Shown here: one piece after another, positions 52,907-62,451 of the stretch
Layout: each line of letters starts with the position of its first letter
Numbering within the stretch: the stretch's first letter is position 1
DNA from: RBC038 sp041390625
GTDB taxonomy: Bacteria > Chloroflexota > Dehalococcoidia > UBA2979
Assembly: GCA_041390625.1 (NCBI GenBank)
Contig: JAWKPM010000005.1
Location: 1 to 64,000 of the forward strand
Reading direction: 5' to 3'
DNA: 64,000 bases
The notes under the pieces: model-generated
What the model saw: the letters and a program-made list of their open reading frames with translations, nothing else
Database searches by the model: none
Told to the model about the DNA's origin: nothing
Translations under genes and position numbers: made by a program

Positions 52907-54172
52907 TTACGCCCGCACCGGCGTCGGAAGGGCCTCGGGCTCGACCGCACCGAGGTCCGGGTCGCGCAGCTCGTGGCGGGTGAGGCCAACGCCGGCGACC
53001 AGAGCGACACAGGCGAACGCGCCGATCACCAGGGCGCCCGGCGCGCCGAATGCTGAAGCGAGACCGCCGCTCAGGGCGTAGCCGAACGGCGGGCCGCCGC
53101 CGGCCAGCATGCTGCGGAACGCCTCGACACGGCCGCGCATCGCGTCCGGGGCGATGGCGAGAATGGCCGAGTTCCTCGGAATCATCTGCACGGCGTTGGT
53201 CAGCCCGAGGAGCGCGCCGGCGACGAGGGCTACGCCGTACCACGGCGCCAGCGCCAGCATCAGCAGCGCACCGCAGTATCCGAGCACGCCGAATAGCGTG
53301 TAGAGCCCCTTGAAGCGCATGTCGCCGAGCGACAGCATCGCCGTCGCCCCGATGAGCGCGCCGACGCCCGGCGAGGCGCTGAGGAAGCCGAAGCCGGTGG
53401 CGCCGACGCCCAGCGAGTCGGCGAAGACGGGAAGCAGGGCTCGATAGCTGCCGAGCACGGTCGCCCCGAGATCGAGCACGAGCAGCGACACGATGGCGGG
53501 CCGGCTCCGGACGAAACTCAGGCCCTCGAGGAGGCTGCGCCACGGACTCTCGCCCGTCCTCGGCGGGCGCGCCTGGGCTCGGACACCCACGATCGCGAGC
53601 ATCGCGGCGCCGTAGACCACGGCGTTGAGCGCGTAGGTGGCGCCGAGGTCGAGCGTGGCGACGGCAACGCCGCCGACCGCCGGCCCGACGATCTGCGAGA
53701 CCTGCCCGATCGAGGCGTTCAGGGCGATCGCGTTCACGAGATTGCCGCCGGGGATGAGCGCCGGGATCAGCGCCGTACGCGCCGGCTGGGTGACGGCGGT
53801 GAATGCGCTGTTGAGGAACGTCACGGCGTAGAGGTGCCAGACCTCGACGGCGTCGAAGGCGGTGAGCGCGGCGAGGACGACAAGCAGCGCGCCGTTCGCG
53901 AGCTGGCCCGCCTGCACGAGGCGCACTCGATGGGCGCGGTCCGCTAGGACGCCGCCGGCGAGCGACAGCACCATGTGCGGCACCGCCCTCGCTACGCCCG
54001 TCAGGCCGAGGGCGAGTGCGCTGCCGGTGAGGACGTAGACCTGCCAGAGGATCGCGATCTGAATGAGCTGGACGCCCATCGAGGTGAGCAGCAGGGAGAG
54101 CGCGAACCGCCGGTAGTCCGGGAACGCGAGGGCGGCGAACGCCTGCCGCAGGCCGGGACCGCTTCGAGCCAC
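52907..54172 (-). CDS. MFS transporter (EntS/enterobactin-exporter-like)
   Basis: 421 aa with about twelve helices. FPDYRRFALSLLLTSMG, the loop GGVLADRAHRVRLV (motif A-like) and PARTALIPALIP are typical of the MFS_3 branch that includes EntS-like exporters and drug pumps. GTG start. Substrate not known. Confidence 0.86.
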   Translation of the reverse strand: MARSGPGLRQAFAALAFPDYRRFALSLLLTSMGVQLIQIAILWQVYVLTGSALALGLTGVARAVPHMVLSLAGGVLADRAHRVRLVQAGQLANGALLVVLAALTAFDAVEVWHLYAVTFLNSAFTAVTQPARTALIPALIPGGNLVNAIALNASIGQVSQIVGPAVGGVAVATLDLGATYALNAVVYGAAMLAIVGVRAQARPPRTGESPWRSLLEGLSFVRSRPAIVSLLVLDLGATVLGSYRALLPVFADSLGVGATGFGFLSASPGVGALIGATAMLSLGDMRFKGLYTLFGVLGYCGALLMLALAPWYGVALVAGALLGLTNAVQMIPRNSAILAIAPDAMRGRVEAFRSMLAGGGPPFGYALSGGLASAFGAPGALVIGAFACVALVAGVGLTRHELRDPDLGAVEPEALPTPVRA

Positions 54173-54376
54173 GTGGCGTCCTCGATGCGCTCATGCGAGC
54201 GACGTGATTGTGGCGCGCGGCGCGGCTGCGCACGAGTGGCTCCCTCGGGCGTGACGCTGGCGGCAGCGTGCTGCGGTCCTCGGGCGGGGCAAGCGCCGGC
54301 GGGTCCGGAACTCGGGGGACTCGAGGGGCGTCCTACCATCGATGCGATTCGTGCACCCGCCTCGGGAGGAGTCCGC

Positions 54377-55369
54377 ATGAGTTCGAAGACGATGGGGCGC
54401 TCCGGCCTCGTGCTGTCGGTCCTGGGGCTGGCGGTGCTCGCGGCCGCCCTCGCGACGGCCCTCGCGACGTCGAGCCGGACAGCGGAGGGGGCCACGCTGC
54501 CCTCGAGCGTCGAAACGGCAGTCCGAGCGGCGGCGCTGGCGGACTCCGGCGCCTCGAACGTCACGATCGCACGCGCCGAGGCGGTCACGTGGAGCGACGG
54601 CTGCCTCGGGATCTACCCGCCGGACGTCGCCTGCACGCTTGCCCTCGTCGATGGTTACGTCGTGTGGGCGACGGCGGGTGGGACCGGGTATCGCTACCAC
54701 ACGAACGAGACCGGCTCGAGCGTGACGCTGGCCGCGACGGTCGCGCCGAGCAGCATCGCGACCGCGCCACTGCCGACGGGCGCGACGCTGCGCGTCGTCA
54801 ACGACGGCCTGATCAGCGGCGAGATCCCCGACCCGGGGAGCATCGGGCTGCTGGTGCTGCTGCAGGCGGCCTCGCCGGAGGCGGTGAGCGCCGAGCTCGC
54901 GGCGGGTGGGTGTGCCGTCGAGACGCTCGCGACCCTCGAGGGGGGCGTGTGGCGGATCTGGATCCTCGGGGCGCCGGCCGCAGCGAACGCGGGCTTCCCT
55001 GCGTCGGCGCTCGGCACGCTGACGCCCTTCTTCGTGCGGTGCGCGCCGGAGGTGCCGCCGCCCGGTTCGGGCGTGATGGGCATCGTCACGCGTGGGCCGC
55101 TGTGCCCGGTGCAGCAGCTCGGGGTGCCGTGCCCGGACGAGCCCTACAGTGCGACCCTCGTCGTGCTCGACTCCGCGAACGCCGAGGTGGCGCGTACGAC
55201 CTCGGGGACCGACGGGCGCTATGCCATCGCGCTCGCGGCGGGCTCGTACACGATGGTGCCGCTGAGTCCGCCGGGGGTGCCGTTCCCCACCGCGGGCCGG
55301 GTCGACTTCGATGTAGTGGCGGGGCAGTGGACGGTCCTCGACATCTCGTACGACACCGGCATCCGCTAG
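54377..55369 (+). CDS. Exported protein with carboxypeptidase-like regulatory domain
   Basis: 330 aa. Signal peptide MSSKTMGRSGLVLSVLGLAV, followed by a secreted domain with AVTWSDGCLGIYPPDVACTL and WATAGGTGYRYHTNE (two Cys likely bonded), a middle region of unknown kind, and a C-terminal beta-sandwich (GIVTRGPLCPV, ARTTSGTDGRYAIALAAGSY) like carboxypeptidase regulatory domains. GGGAGGAG precedes the ATG. Probably surface protein; no enzyme motif seen. Confidence 0.75.
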   Translation: MSSKTMGRSGLVLSVLGLAVLAAALATALATSSRTAEGATLPSSVETAVRAAALADSGASNVTIARAEAVTWSDGCLGIYPPDVACTLALVDGYVVWATAGGTGYRYHTNETGSSVTLAATVAPSSIATAPLPTGATLRVVNDGLISGEIPDPGSIGLLVLLQAASPEAVSAELAAGGCAVETLATLEGGVWRIWILGAPAAANAGFPASALGTLTPFFVRCAPEVPPPGSGVMGIVTRGPLCPVQQLGVPCPDEPYSATLVVLDSANAEVARTTSGTDGRYAIALAAGSYTMVPLSPPGVPFPTAGRVDFDVVAGQWTVLDISYDTGIR

Positions 55370-55392
55370 CGCGCCATCGAGGGGATGCGTTC

Positions 55393-55407
55393 AACCGCTC
55401 AGCGGTT
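55393..55407. terminator. Short hairpin after the exported protein
   Basis: AACCGC and GCGGTT pair around TCA, followed by TTAG. It is 24 bp after the stop of the preceding gene. The stem is short and lacks a clear T-run, so terminator function is only possible. Confidence 0.3.
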
Positions 55408-55463
55408 TAGCATGTAGGAGCAACTCGCAGGCGTGCCGACGCGCCTGGCTGGAGGGCTCCCCC

Positions 55464-55784
55464 GTGCTCCAGGAGATCGTGCTCGCCGGCTGGGCGTTGA
55501 CGACCGCGATTGCCGCGGCGGTCGGTACCCGAGCCGTCTTCCTCTTGCGTCGCCCCCTCGCCTCGGAGGGGCCGGGCGGCAGCGTTCGCCTCGCCGGCCA
55601 CCTCGATGGCGATGAATTCGCGGTCGAGCAGCTGCTGGCCGAGGTTGGCGGCGTGGTCGACCTCATCGAGGCGGACGCCGCGCGCCTCGAGACGATCGAA
55701 GACGTTCGGACCCTGAACCTCGCTCGATCGCTCCTCTCCAGCTCGATCAGCCGCTACCGAGAAGCCACCGCTTCAGAGGTGTAA
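55464..55784 (+). CDS. Small hypothetical membrane protein
   Basis: 106 aa. The N-terminus has one hydrophobic segment, VLAGWALTTAIAAAVGTRAVF, then a soluble helix-rich acidic tail. GTG start with GGAGGG 7 nt upstream. It lies 39 bp before the next membrane protein. Not recognised; reality is supported mainly by the ribosome site and the gap in other coding signals. Confidence 0.55.
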   Translation: MLQEIVLAGWALTTAIAAAVGTRAVFLLRRPLASEGPGGSVRLAGHLDGDEFAVEQLLAEVGGVVDLIEADAARLETIEDVRTLNLARSLLSSSISRYREATASEV

Positions 55785-55823
55785 GGTCGCCGCGGCCTAC
55801 GTCCTCGGGGAGGGGCTGGCGGC

Positions 55824-56540
55824 ATGAACCAGACGCGTTCCGCGCGATCCGCCGAACTCGGAGACTGGCGAGCGGCGTGGGAACCGGGCTGGGTGCGCGC
55901 GTTCACGCTGCTCGCGCTGATCGTCGCGGGTGTGATCTTCGCGCTCAGTGCGGCCGTCGGCTTCGATGTGGCGCCCTCGCTCCCGGGCGGCCTCGATAAC
56001 GCTACCCACGGCCAGCTGTTCGTCGTCGCGCTGCGGATTGCGCTGCCGCTGCTGATCTTGCGGTTCTGGGTGGCCGGCGGCGTGATCGCGCTGGTGGTCG
56101 ACGCCCTCGATGTGGTCATCGTCGAGGCGTTCGGGCCCGGCGGGATGGGCGGCCACTACCCGGAGCTCGACAAGGGTCTCGACACCTACTACCTCGCAAT
56201 CGAGGCGTGGGTGGGGTGGCGCTGGACGAACCCGTGGGCGCGCTGGACCTCGACGGGGCTGTTCGCGTACCGGCTGCTCGGAGCGGCGCTCTTCGAGGCG
56301 ACGCACGTGCGCGCGCTGCTCTTCATCTTCCCGAACCTGTTCGAGAACTGGTGGCTCTACTGCGCGATCGTGGCGCGCTGGTGGCCTCGACTGGTGCCCA
56401 CCTCGTGGCGCTCGACCCTCGTACCCCTGGTGCTGCTGCTGATCCCGAAGATGGGGCAGGAGTACCTCCTTCACATCATGGAGGCGAAGCCGTGGCGGTG
56501 GCTCAAGGACCACCTGCTGTTGGTCGGGCTCCTCCGCTAG
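55824..56540 (+). CDS. Integral membrane protein of unknown function
   Basis: 238 aa, about six hydrophobic segments (FTLLALIVAGVIFALSAAVGF, VVALRIALPLLILRF, WVAGGVIALVVDALDVV and others), with charged loops. GGGAGGGG lies before the ATG. It ends by overlapping the convergent anti-sigma gene by 4 bp. No family recognised. Confidence 0.75.
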   Translation: MNQTRSARSAELGDWRAAWEPGWVRAFTLLALIVAGVIFALSAAVGFDVAPSLPGGLDNATHGQLFVVALRIALPLLILRFWVAGGVIALVVDALDVVIVEAFGPGGMGGHYPELDKGLDTYYLAIEAWVGWRWTNPWARWTSTGLFAYRLLGAALFEATHVRALLFIFPNLFENWWLYCAIVARWWPRLVPTSWRSTLVPLVLLLIPKMGQEYLLHIMEAKPWRWLKDHLLLVGLLR

Positions 56541-57502
56541 CGGCGGTCGCTCGTGCCCGACGTGGGCGTCGAGGCGGGCGTGGCGTCCGGCGGGAGGACA
56601 TCGCGCTGAGGCAGCGCGTCGCCCAACGGGGTCGCATCTCGGAGGGGCGTGGCGTCGCGCAGGGGCTGCCCGTCGCGCAGCGCGGGGCGGTCGCTCGAGC
56701 CGCCCGTCCCGCCCTCGGGAGCGTCGATCACGGCCTCGAGGCGTGCGAGCTGCGTGCGGAGGAAGAGGCCGACGCGCACGAGCGCCTGCCGCTGCTCCGG
56801 CGTGCGCGCCGAGGGCGCGAGCGCACGCAGCCGCTCCGTCATCTCGAGCAGCGCCTCGCGTGCGCGCGGGACGGCGTTCGGGTTGCCCTCGGACTCGAGG
56901 GCGAGCGCGCGGTCGACGAGCTCGCGGACGGTGCGGCCAATGGTGCCCTCGAGGCTGTCGACCACGCCGCCGTCGCGCGCCTGGTCGACGGCCTGCACGA
57001 GCTCGTCGGTGCGTCGATCGAGCTGTCGCTGCTGGACCCGCAGCTGAGCGGCATCGGAGCGGGCGAACCAGCGCTCGAGGGTCTCGCGCGCCTCCTTCAC
57101 GGGGTAGAGGGTGTCACCGGGGAGTGCGTCCTGGGATGCCTCGACGGCGACGAAGCCGGTGCCGAGGACCATCACGACGGCCATCGCACTGACAAGCGCC
57201 GCGCGCATCGCGAGCGAGCTGCCGATGGAGGTGCGCCAGCGACGCCACGTCGATGGGCGGTGGGCGCGTGCCTCGTCGACGGCGGCGCCGAGCGTGGCCT
57301 CGAGGCGGGTCACGAACTCGGGAGCGGGGTCGCCGGCCACGGCCTCGACCTTCGTTGTCACCTCGAGGAGCGCGCGCACGTCCTCGCGAGACCCTGCGGG
57401 CACCGCCTCGAGAGCCGTCTCGAGCGGCTCGCCGGATCCGACGCGGGCACGCACGGCCTCGAGCAGGGCGAGCACGGCGTCGTCGCGGCGTTCGGCGGTC
57501 AT
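56537..57502 (-). CDS. Membrane anti-sigma factor (DUF5667-like)
   Basis: 321 aa. Cytoplasmic N-terminus, one membrane helix about 100-120 (AALVSAMAVVMVLGTGFVAV) and an extracytoplasmic part with the DUF5667 signature SQDALPGDTLYPVKEARE, then coiled-coil helices. C-terminus is a low-complexity repeat of LRDATPLRDATPLGDALP type. Its ATG overlaps the stop of the sigma factor gene by ATGA, as expected for a sigma/anti-sigma pair. Confidence 0.84.
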   Translation of the reverse strand: MTAERRDDAVLALLEAVRARVGSGEPLETALEAVPAGSREDVRALLEVTTKVEAVAGDPAPEFVTRLEATLGAAVDEARAHRPSTWRRWRTSIGSSLAMRAALVSAMAVVMVLGTGFVAVEASQDALPGDTLYPVKEARETLERWFARSDAAQLRVQQRQLDRRTDELVQAVDQARDGGVVDSLEGTIGRTVRELVDRALALESEGNPNAVPRAREALLEMTERLRALAPSARTPEQRQALVRVGLFLRTQLARLEAVIDAPEGGTGGSSDRPALRDGQPLRDATPLRDATPLGDALPQRDVLPPDATPASTPTSGTSDRR

Positions 57503-58131
57503 GGCATCACCTCGCCGGCGGTCAGCGCGCGGCGCAGGCTGGCGAGGGCGCGGTGGTGGAGCTGGTTCACGGCGTTCGCGTTCTTCCCCACGACCTCGCC
57601 CGTCCTCGTGTTGTCGTAGCCGAGGACGTACTTGCAGATCACGACCTCGCGCTGGTCCGGCGTCAGCTCCTCGAGGGCGGCGCGGACGGCGGCGCGATCA
57701 GCCTCGAGCTCGGCGGCCTCGACGGGGCCGCGCCCGGCGGCCTCGACATCGCCTGCGGCCTCGAGCGGCGCGGTGGGGCGCCGGTAGCGAGCGCGCAGGC
57801 GGTCGGCCTGCTTGTTGCGCGCGATCTGGAAGAGCCAGGCCATCCACGCCGCCTCGTGATCCGCTCTCACCCGCTCGATGCCCGCGAGGGCCGCGAGGAA
57901 AACCTCCTGGGTCAGCTCCTCGGCCTCGACGGTCGAGTTCGCCCGCGCGGCGCAGTAGCGGTACACGGGCGTGACCGAGCGGCGGTAAAGCTCGCCGAAC
58001 GCCTCGCGATCGAGGGCGCGAGCGCGGCGGACGAGCTCCTCGAAGCCCTCGGTGGCGTCGACCACGCGCTCCTCCGCCGGCAGCCCCATGCCACCCTCGA
58101 CCGTCGCCGTCCGGCGCACCGGTTCACTCAT
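57499..58131 (-). CDS. ECF-type RNA polymerase sigma factor
   Basis: 210 aa sigma-70-family factor. Region 2: REAFGELYRRSVTPVYRYC, AEELTQEVFLAALAG and WLFQIARNKQADRLRARYRR; region 4: LEELTPDQREVVICKYVLGYD, ANAVNQLHHRALASLRRAL. The ATG at 58131 has GGAG upstream. It is coupled to the anti-sigma gene and divergent from an exported protein gene, its likely target. Confidence 0.92.
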   Translation of the reverse strand: MSEPVRRTATVEGGMGLPAEERVVDATEGFEELVRRARALDREAFGELYRRSVTPVYRYCAARANSTVEAEELTQEVFLAALAGIERVRADHEAAWMAWLFQIARNKQADRLRARYRRPTAPLEAAGDVEAAGRGPVEAAELEADRAAVRAALEELTPDQREVVICKYVLGYDNTRTGEVVGKNANAVNQLHHRALASLRRALTAGEVMP

Positions 58132-58300
58132 GAAGTCGCTCCGCACGCTCGTTGCGTACGGGCAGATCGAGCCTCCGACGTGCCTCATACGAAGCCTTGA
58201 CCTCGGACGACCGTACGCCGAGGCCGCGCGCGGCGACTCCCCCTTCGAGGCGGCAAAACGCTGCCGAACTTTCCCACCGAGCACACGAAGGGTGAGCAGC

Positions 58301-58885
58301 ATGGACGACACAGGAACGGGCGCGGGCGCCTCGGGGCCCGCGAAGGCGCCTCGACGGTTCGGGCGACGGCGAGCACTGCTGGGCGGCGGCGCGGCGGTCG
58401 TTGCGCTGATGGTCGGCATGGTCTCGATGGCCGCGCCGGCGCACGCGGCACCAGGTGACGACGTTGCCTCGGATGCCGCAAACGCGCGCGTGCGGCCGCA
58501 CCGGCCTCAACCCGAGGTCGTCGCGATCGCGATGGGCACGGTCAACGAGGACGACGGATCGAGCTCGTGGCTCTCGATGCGCGCGGGCAGCGCGGGTGAC
58601 CGCGTGGGCGGCAACCTCCGCTTCTACTGCCGCGAGGCGGGCTTCTACAACGGCGCCGTGCGCTCGCTGACGGTGGAGGGCGGAGCGATCCACGCGGAGG
58701 GCAGCGGCGGGCTGTGGCGCCCCGACAACACGCGCATCGCCGTGCGCTTCACGCTCGACGTCTCGCCGGACGGCCGCACCACGCTGACCGTCGTTGGGCG
58801 CGGCTACGAGTACTCGATGAGCGGGGTCCTCGACGGGTTCATCTACGCGGGCAGCCCGCCCGCGCAGACGGACGCCGCCTCGTAG
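58301..58885 (+). CDS. Exported protein with Tat-like signal, unknown function
   Basis: 194 aa. N-terminus has PRRFGRRRALLGGGAAVVAL and a signal cleavage after AHA; the double Arg suggests Tat export. The mature part is beta-rich (RFYCREAGFYNGAVRSLTV, TTLTVVGRGYEYSM). Divergent from the sigma factor gene. Not recognised. Confidence 0.72.
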   Translation: MDDTGTGAGASGPAKAPRRFGRRRALLGGGAAVVALMVGMVSMAAPAHAAPGDDVASDAANARVRPHRPQPEVVAIAMGTVNEDDGSSSWLSMRAGSAGDRVGGNLRFYCREAGFYNGAVRSLTVEGGAIHAEGSGGLWRPDNTRIAVRFTLDVSPDGRTTLTVVGRGYEYSMSGVLDGFIYAGSPPAQTDAAS

Positions 58886-58939
58886 GACGACCTCGAACGC
58901 TCGAAACGCCCGCCGAAGCACCTGGAAAGGGATGACTCG

Positions 58940-59434
58940 ATGAACACGAACCTCAAGCGCTGGATGATCGGCCTCGGTGCCTCGCTCGCCGTCTTCGCGG
59001 CAGCGGCGGTGCCGGTGGCGGCGGAGGAGCCGACTGACATCGATCTGAACGGTGCGCCCTCGATCACCGAGGACGCGCGGACGCCGTTCGGCGTGTACCT
59101 CTGGCACAGCGACCGCGGCACGCACCTCCGCACACACGGCACGGCGGAGGGCCAGGTCTACACCGCGTTCCTGCGGACCGACGGCGTCTTCGTGGACGTC
59201 GACGGCACGCGGCTGGAGCCGGGTGACCGCTTCGCGGTCGTCAACGGCGGTCACGGCCTGATCCTGCAGTTCCACACGTGGGAGGGCATCGACGGCGTGG
59301 ACTTCCGCATCCGCGATGGCGAGTCGCTGGGCCTGACGCTGCTGGTGGACGGCCGGCTGCTGCGCACGGACCACATCTTCCTCGGACGGGCGGGCCGGCA
59401 CCCGGCCACGAACCCGTTCGTGCTGAAGCCGTAG
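58940..59434 (+). CDS. Exported protein of unknown function
   Basis: 164 aa with a Sec signal (MNTNLKRWMIGLGASLAVFA, cleavage after AAAA/VAA). The mature part has GVYLWHSDRGTHLRTHG, many charged residues and LRTDHIFLGRAGRHP. It follows the preceding gene by 54 bp, on the same strand and both exported, so both may be in one sigma-regulated unit. Confidence 0.7.
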   Translation: MNTNLKRWMIGLGASLAVFAAAAVPVAAEEPTDIDLNGAPSITEDARTPFGVYLWHSDRGTHLRTHGTAEGQVYTAFLRTDGVFVDVDGTRLEPGDRFAVVNGGHGLILQFHTWEGIDGVDFRIRDGESLGLTLLVDGRLLRTDHIFLGRAGRHPATNPFVLKP

Positions 59435-59592
59435 ATCGAGGCCGCACGGGCCTCGATGACACGAGCGGGCCGCCTCGATGGAGGCGGTCCGCTTCGCGCG
59501 TTCGCCTTCGATCGTGCGGGCCTCGGGTGTCCGACGGGCATCGGGGTTCCCCTACCGGCCTCGTACAATCGGGGCGCGCGACGGAGGACGAC

Positions 59593-60582
59593 ATGCGAAC
59601 GAGGGCGCTCGGTCAGACGGGCCTCGAGATCTCCGAGATCGTCTTCGGGGCCGGCGCCGTCGGTGGCGCGGTGTTCAACGGGCCGCTCGAGGACCGGACG
59701 GCCGTCGTGCGGCGCGCCCTCGAGGGCGGCATCAACTGGATCGACACGGCCTCGAGCTACGGGAACGGGCAGTCCGAAGAGAACCTCGGGCGCATCCTCG
59801 ACGAGCTCGGGGCTTCGCCACACCTCTCGACGAAGGTGCGGCTGGCCGGCGACGACTTCGGCGACGTCGCCTCCGCGGTCGAGCGCTCGATCGACGTGAG
59901 CCTCGAGCGGCTGCGACGGCCCTCGCTCGACCTCATCCAGCTGCACAACCGCATCGAGGCGGCGAGCGACCCGGCGACGGGGGCGATCGGCGTCGATGAC
60001 GTGCTCGGAGCCGGTGGCGTCCTCGACGGGTTCGAGCGGGCGCGGGAGCGCGGGCAGGTGCGCTTCTTCGGATTCACCGCGCTCGGCGAGCTGGAGGCGC
60101 TGCGGACGCTCGTGGCCTCGGGACGCTTCGACACGGCGCAGGTCTACCACAACGTCCTCAACCCCAGCGCCAGCCGGCCGGTGCCGCCCGGGACCTCGGC
60201 GTACGACTACGGGGGGCTACTGAACGACGCGGCGGCCCGCGGCATGGGCGTCCTCAACATTCGCGTGCTCGCCGCCGGGGCGGTGGCGGGCGACGCGAGA
60301 CGGGCCGGGGGACGGCCGCTGTCGCCGGGTTCGGACGGCGAGCGCGACCTCGAGCGGGCCGAGCGGCTGCGCGCGGCGTGGGAGGGCGAGCCGGGCTCGA
60401 TGGCGCAGCGGGCGATCCGCTTCGCGCTGGACACGCCGGGGGTGTCGGGCGTCCTCGTCGGGTTCGCGAACCTCGCGCAGGTCGACGAGGCGATCGAGGC
60501 CGCCTCGATGCCGCCGCTGTCGGAGGGGGCGACCCGAGCGCTGGAGGCGCTGCACGCCTCGGACTTCGGGCGCCTCGGGTAG
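59593..60582 (+). CDS. Aldo/keto reductase
   Basis: 329 aa NADPH oxidoreductase. Starts with MRTRALGQTGLEISEIVFGA; catalytic Asp and Tyr in IDTASSYGNGQSEENLG, Lys in STKVRLAGD, His in LIQLHNR; nucleotide phosphate contacts in GVLVGFANLAQVDEAI. GGAGG is 5 nt before the ATG. Substrate unknown. Confidence 0.9.
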   Translation: MRTRALGQTGLEISEIVFGAGAVGGAVFNGPLEDRTAVVRRALEGGINWIDTASSYGNGQSEENLGRILDELGASPHLSTKVRLAGDDFGDVASAVERSIDVSLERLRRPSLDLIQLHNRIEAASDPATGAIGVDDVLGAGGVLDGFERARERGQVRFFGFTALGELEALRTLVASGRFDTAQVYHNVLNPSASRPVPPGTSAYDYGGLLNDAAARGMGVLNIRVLAAGAVAGDARRAGGRPLSPGSDGERDLERAERLRAAWEGEPGSMAQRAIRFALDTPGVSGVLVGFANLAQVDEAIEAASMPPLSEGATRALEALHASDFGRLG

Positions 60583-60609
60583 CCCAACCGACCTCGGAAG
60601 GAGACGTCC

Positions 60610-61287
60610 GTGTTCCATGCGCGCTGGACGATCGACCAGCTGACCGAGACCACCGCGACCGTCCTCGTATCGACGGCGCCGACTGGTCCCTCGACGGCGG
60701 TGCGCGTCCTGGCGTCGCGGACCTCGAGGCGGGTCTCGACGAGTGTGCGGAGCGGGACGCGCTCGGCGTTCCGGCGGCCGGGACCGACGCAAGCGGTCGT
60801 CCTGCTCCTCGAGCTGCGCGAGGATGGGCCGCAGGCGGAGGCGATGGCGGGGGATGTCCGTGACGCCTCGAACCGCGTTGCGAAGCAGGCGCTCCTCGCC
60901 GTTGAGGGCGCGGCGCAGCGCGAGGTGTGGGAGGAGCAGCCGTTCCACCTCGATCGCGACGTGCTCAACGAGGCGATCTCCCTGCGGTTGACGGACTCGT
61001 TCCGGCTGGCGGAGGTGCGGCCCTCGCAGGACGAGGCGCCAGCGGCGCGCCTCTCGGACCTCGAGCCGGTCGTGCTGCGCGACGACCCACTCGTGCGGCC
61101 GGTGCGTGAGGGTGACGTGTTCTGGGTGGAGCATCCGGACGCGCGCCTCTACGCCTCGTTGTTCGGCGGTGACCTCGAGATCGAGGGACTGCGGGTGTGG
61201 GACGTGACCGCGCTCGCGAGGCGGCAGTCAAAGGAGCTGTTCGAGCGGGTGCTCGTCCGCGAGCAGACGCCCGAGCGAGGGAGATAG
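60610..61287 (+). CDS. Unknown protein, first gene of MBL/transglutaminase-like cassette
   Basis: 225 aa. GTG start with GGAAGGAG upstream. It has no membrane segment and no recognised fold. Features: a basic low-complexity start (RTSRRVSTSVRSGTRS), a mixed middle with LLLELREDGPQAEAMAGDV and a C-terminal half rich in acidic residues (DLEPVVLRDDPLVRPVREGD). It ends 2 nt before the ATG of the MBL gene, so both are surely co-translated. Function not proposed. Confidence 0.68.
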   Translation: MFHARWTIDQLTETTATVLVSTAPTGPSTAVRVLASRTSRRVSTSVRSGTRSAFRRPGPTQAVVLLLELREDGPQAEAMAGDVRDASNRVAKQALLAVEGAAQREVWEEQPFHLDRDVLNEAISLRLTDSFRLAEVRPSQDEAPAARLSDLEPVVLRDDPLVRPVREGDVFWVEHPDARLYASLFGGDLEIEGLRVWDVTALARRQSKELFERVLVREQTPERGR

Positions 61288-61289
61288 CG

Positions 61290-62435
61290 ATGGGCGAGGC
61301 ACCACCGCTGCCGGCGAACGCCGTCGAGGCACCGAGCAGCCTTCCGCGGCGCGACGGCGACCTGACCGTGTTCATCCTCAACGTGGGTGACGGCGACGCC
61401 ATCCTCATCGAGTTCCCGAAGGTCGGCGGGCAGCGCGTGTGGGGCATCGTCGACTGCTTCAAGGCGTCGAAGATGGAGCCGCTGATGGACGCCCTCGGGG
61501 TGGACGCGCTCCGCTTCGTGTGCGCCACGCATCCGCACTTCGACCACATCGCCGGGATCCGGAGCGTGATCACGAACGCGGCGCGACCGGTCGAGGAGTT
61601 CTGGGACAGCGGGTTCCGCTTCACCTCGACGACGTACAACGGCATCGTGCAGGCGGTGACGGACGGCGGCATGCAGTTCGTGCGGCCGACGGCCGGTTTC
61701 GAGACGTGGGTGAACGAGTCGCGCGTGTCCGTGCTGTCGCCCTCGATCGCCCTTCGGAATCGATACGACACGTACGGCATCGACCCGAACAACGCCTCGG
61801 TGGTGATTCGCGTCGAGTACCCGTATCTACGCCCGGAGGCCGGCTTCCCCGAGCGCGACACCGTCGGCAACACGGATGATCGCGCGGCGCGCGCGATCAT
61901 CCTCGGCGGCGATGCGCAGACGGACGCCTGGGGGCAGGTCCTGCAGGACTTCCCGCACCTCAACCGGCAGACCGATGACTGGTCGCGGCTGATCTCGGCG
62001 CGGAAGGGGCGCGAACCGCTTCTGTGTGACGTGCTGAAGGTCTCGCATCACGGCTCGAAGCACGGGGTGAACCTCGAACTGGTAGAGCGCTTCGGGGACA
62101 CGGGCGGCGGGCCCTCGACCGGACCTCGGTACCTCGTGAACTCCTCGGCGGACGGCCCGGCCTCGAAGCACGGCTTCCCGCATGCCGTGACGCAGGAGAT
62201 CCTGCGCGAGGTGCGGCAGCCGACGGCGAAGTCGGGGGCGCAACGCCTCGACGACCACGCGCTCGGCATCCACTACACCGCCCAGCGCCTCGGGAACGGG
62301 GCGGCAGGGTCCGTGGCGGTCGTGCTGAAGGCCGATGGCTCGGTGCCGGATCTGTACCGCTTCGGCGACGAGGTGGACGACGACATCGACCTCGACCAGG
62401 CGCGCCTCGTGCGGCGCATCAACGCCTCGCCGTAG
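61290..62435 (+). CDS. MBL-fold protein of ComEC/nuclease-like type
   Basis: 381 aa metallo-beta-lactamase domain protein. It has VFILNVGDGDAILIEFP, the metal motif CATHPHFDHIAG, later ILGGDAQTDAW and the LKVSHHGSKHGVNLELV segment, which are the features of the ComEC-like MBL group (GDGDA, HHGS). The long insertion between the motifs and a C-terminal extension without membrane helices show it is soluble. It is a candidate phosphodiesterase or nuclease. Cassette partners lie on both sides. Confidence 0.83.
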   Translation: MGEAPPLPANAVEAPSSLPRRDGDLTVFILNVGDGDAILIEFPKVGGQRVWGIVDCFKASKMEPLMDALGVDALRFVCATHPHFDHIAGIRSVITNAARPVEEFWDSGFRFTSTTYNGIVQAVTDGGMQFVRPTAGFETWVNESRVSVLSPSIALRNRYDTYGIDPNNASVVIRVEYPYLRPEAGFPERDTVGNTDDRAARAIILGGDAQTDAWGQVLQDFPHLNRQTDDWSRLISARKGREPLLCDVLKVSHHGSKHGVNLELVERFGDTGGGPSTGPRYLVNSSADGPASKHGFPHAVTQEILREVRQPTAKSGAQRLDDHALGIHYTAQRLGNGAAGSVAVVLKADGSVPDLYRFGDEVDDDIDLDQARLVRRINASP

Positions 62436-62451
62436 CGAGCCGGAGCGCTCG

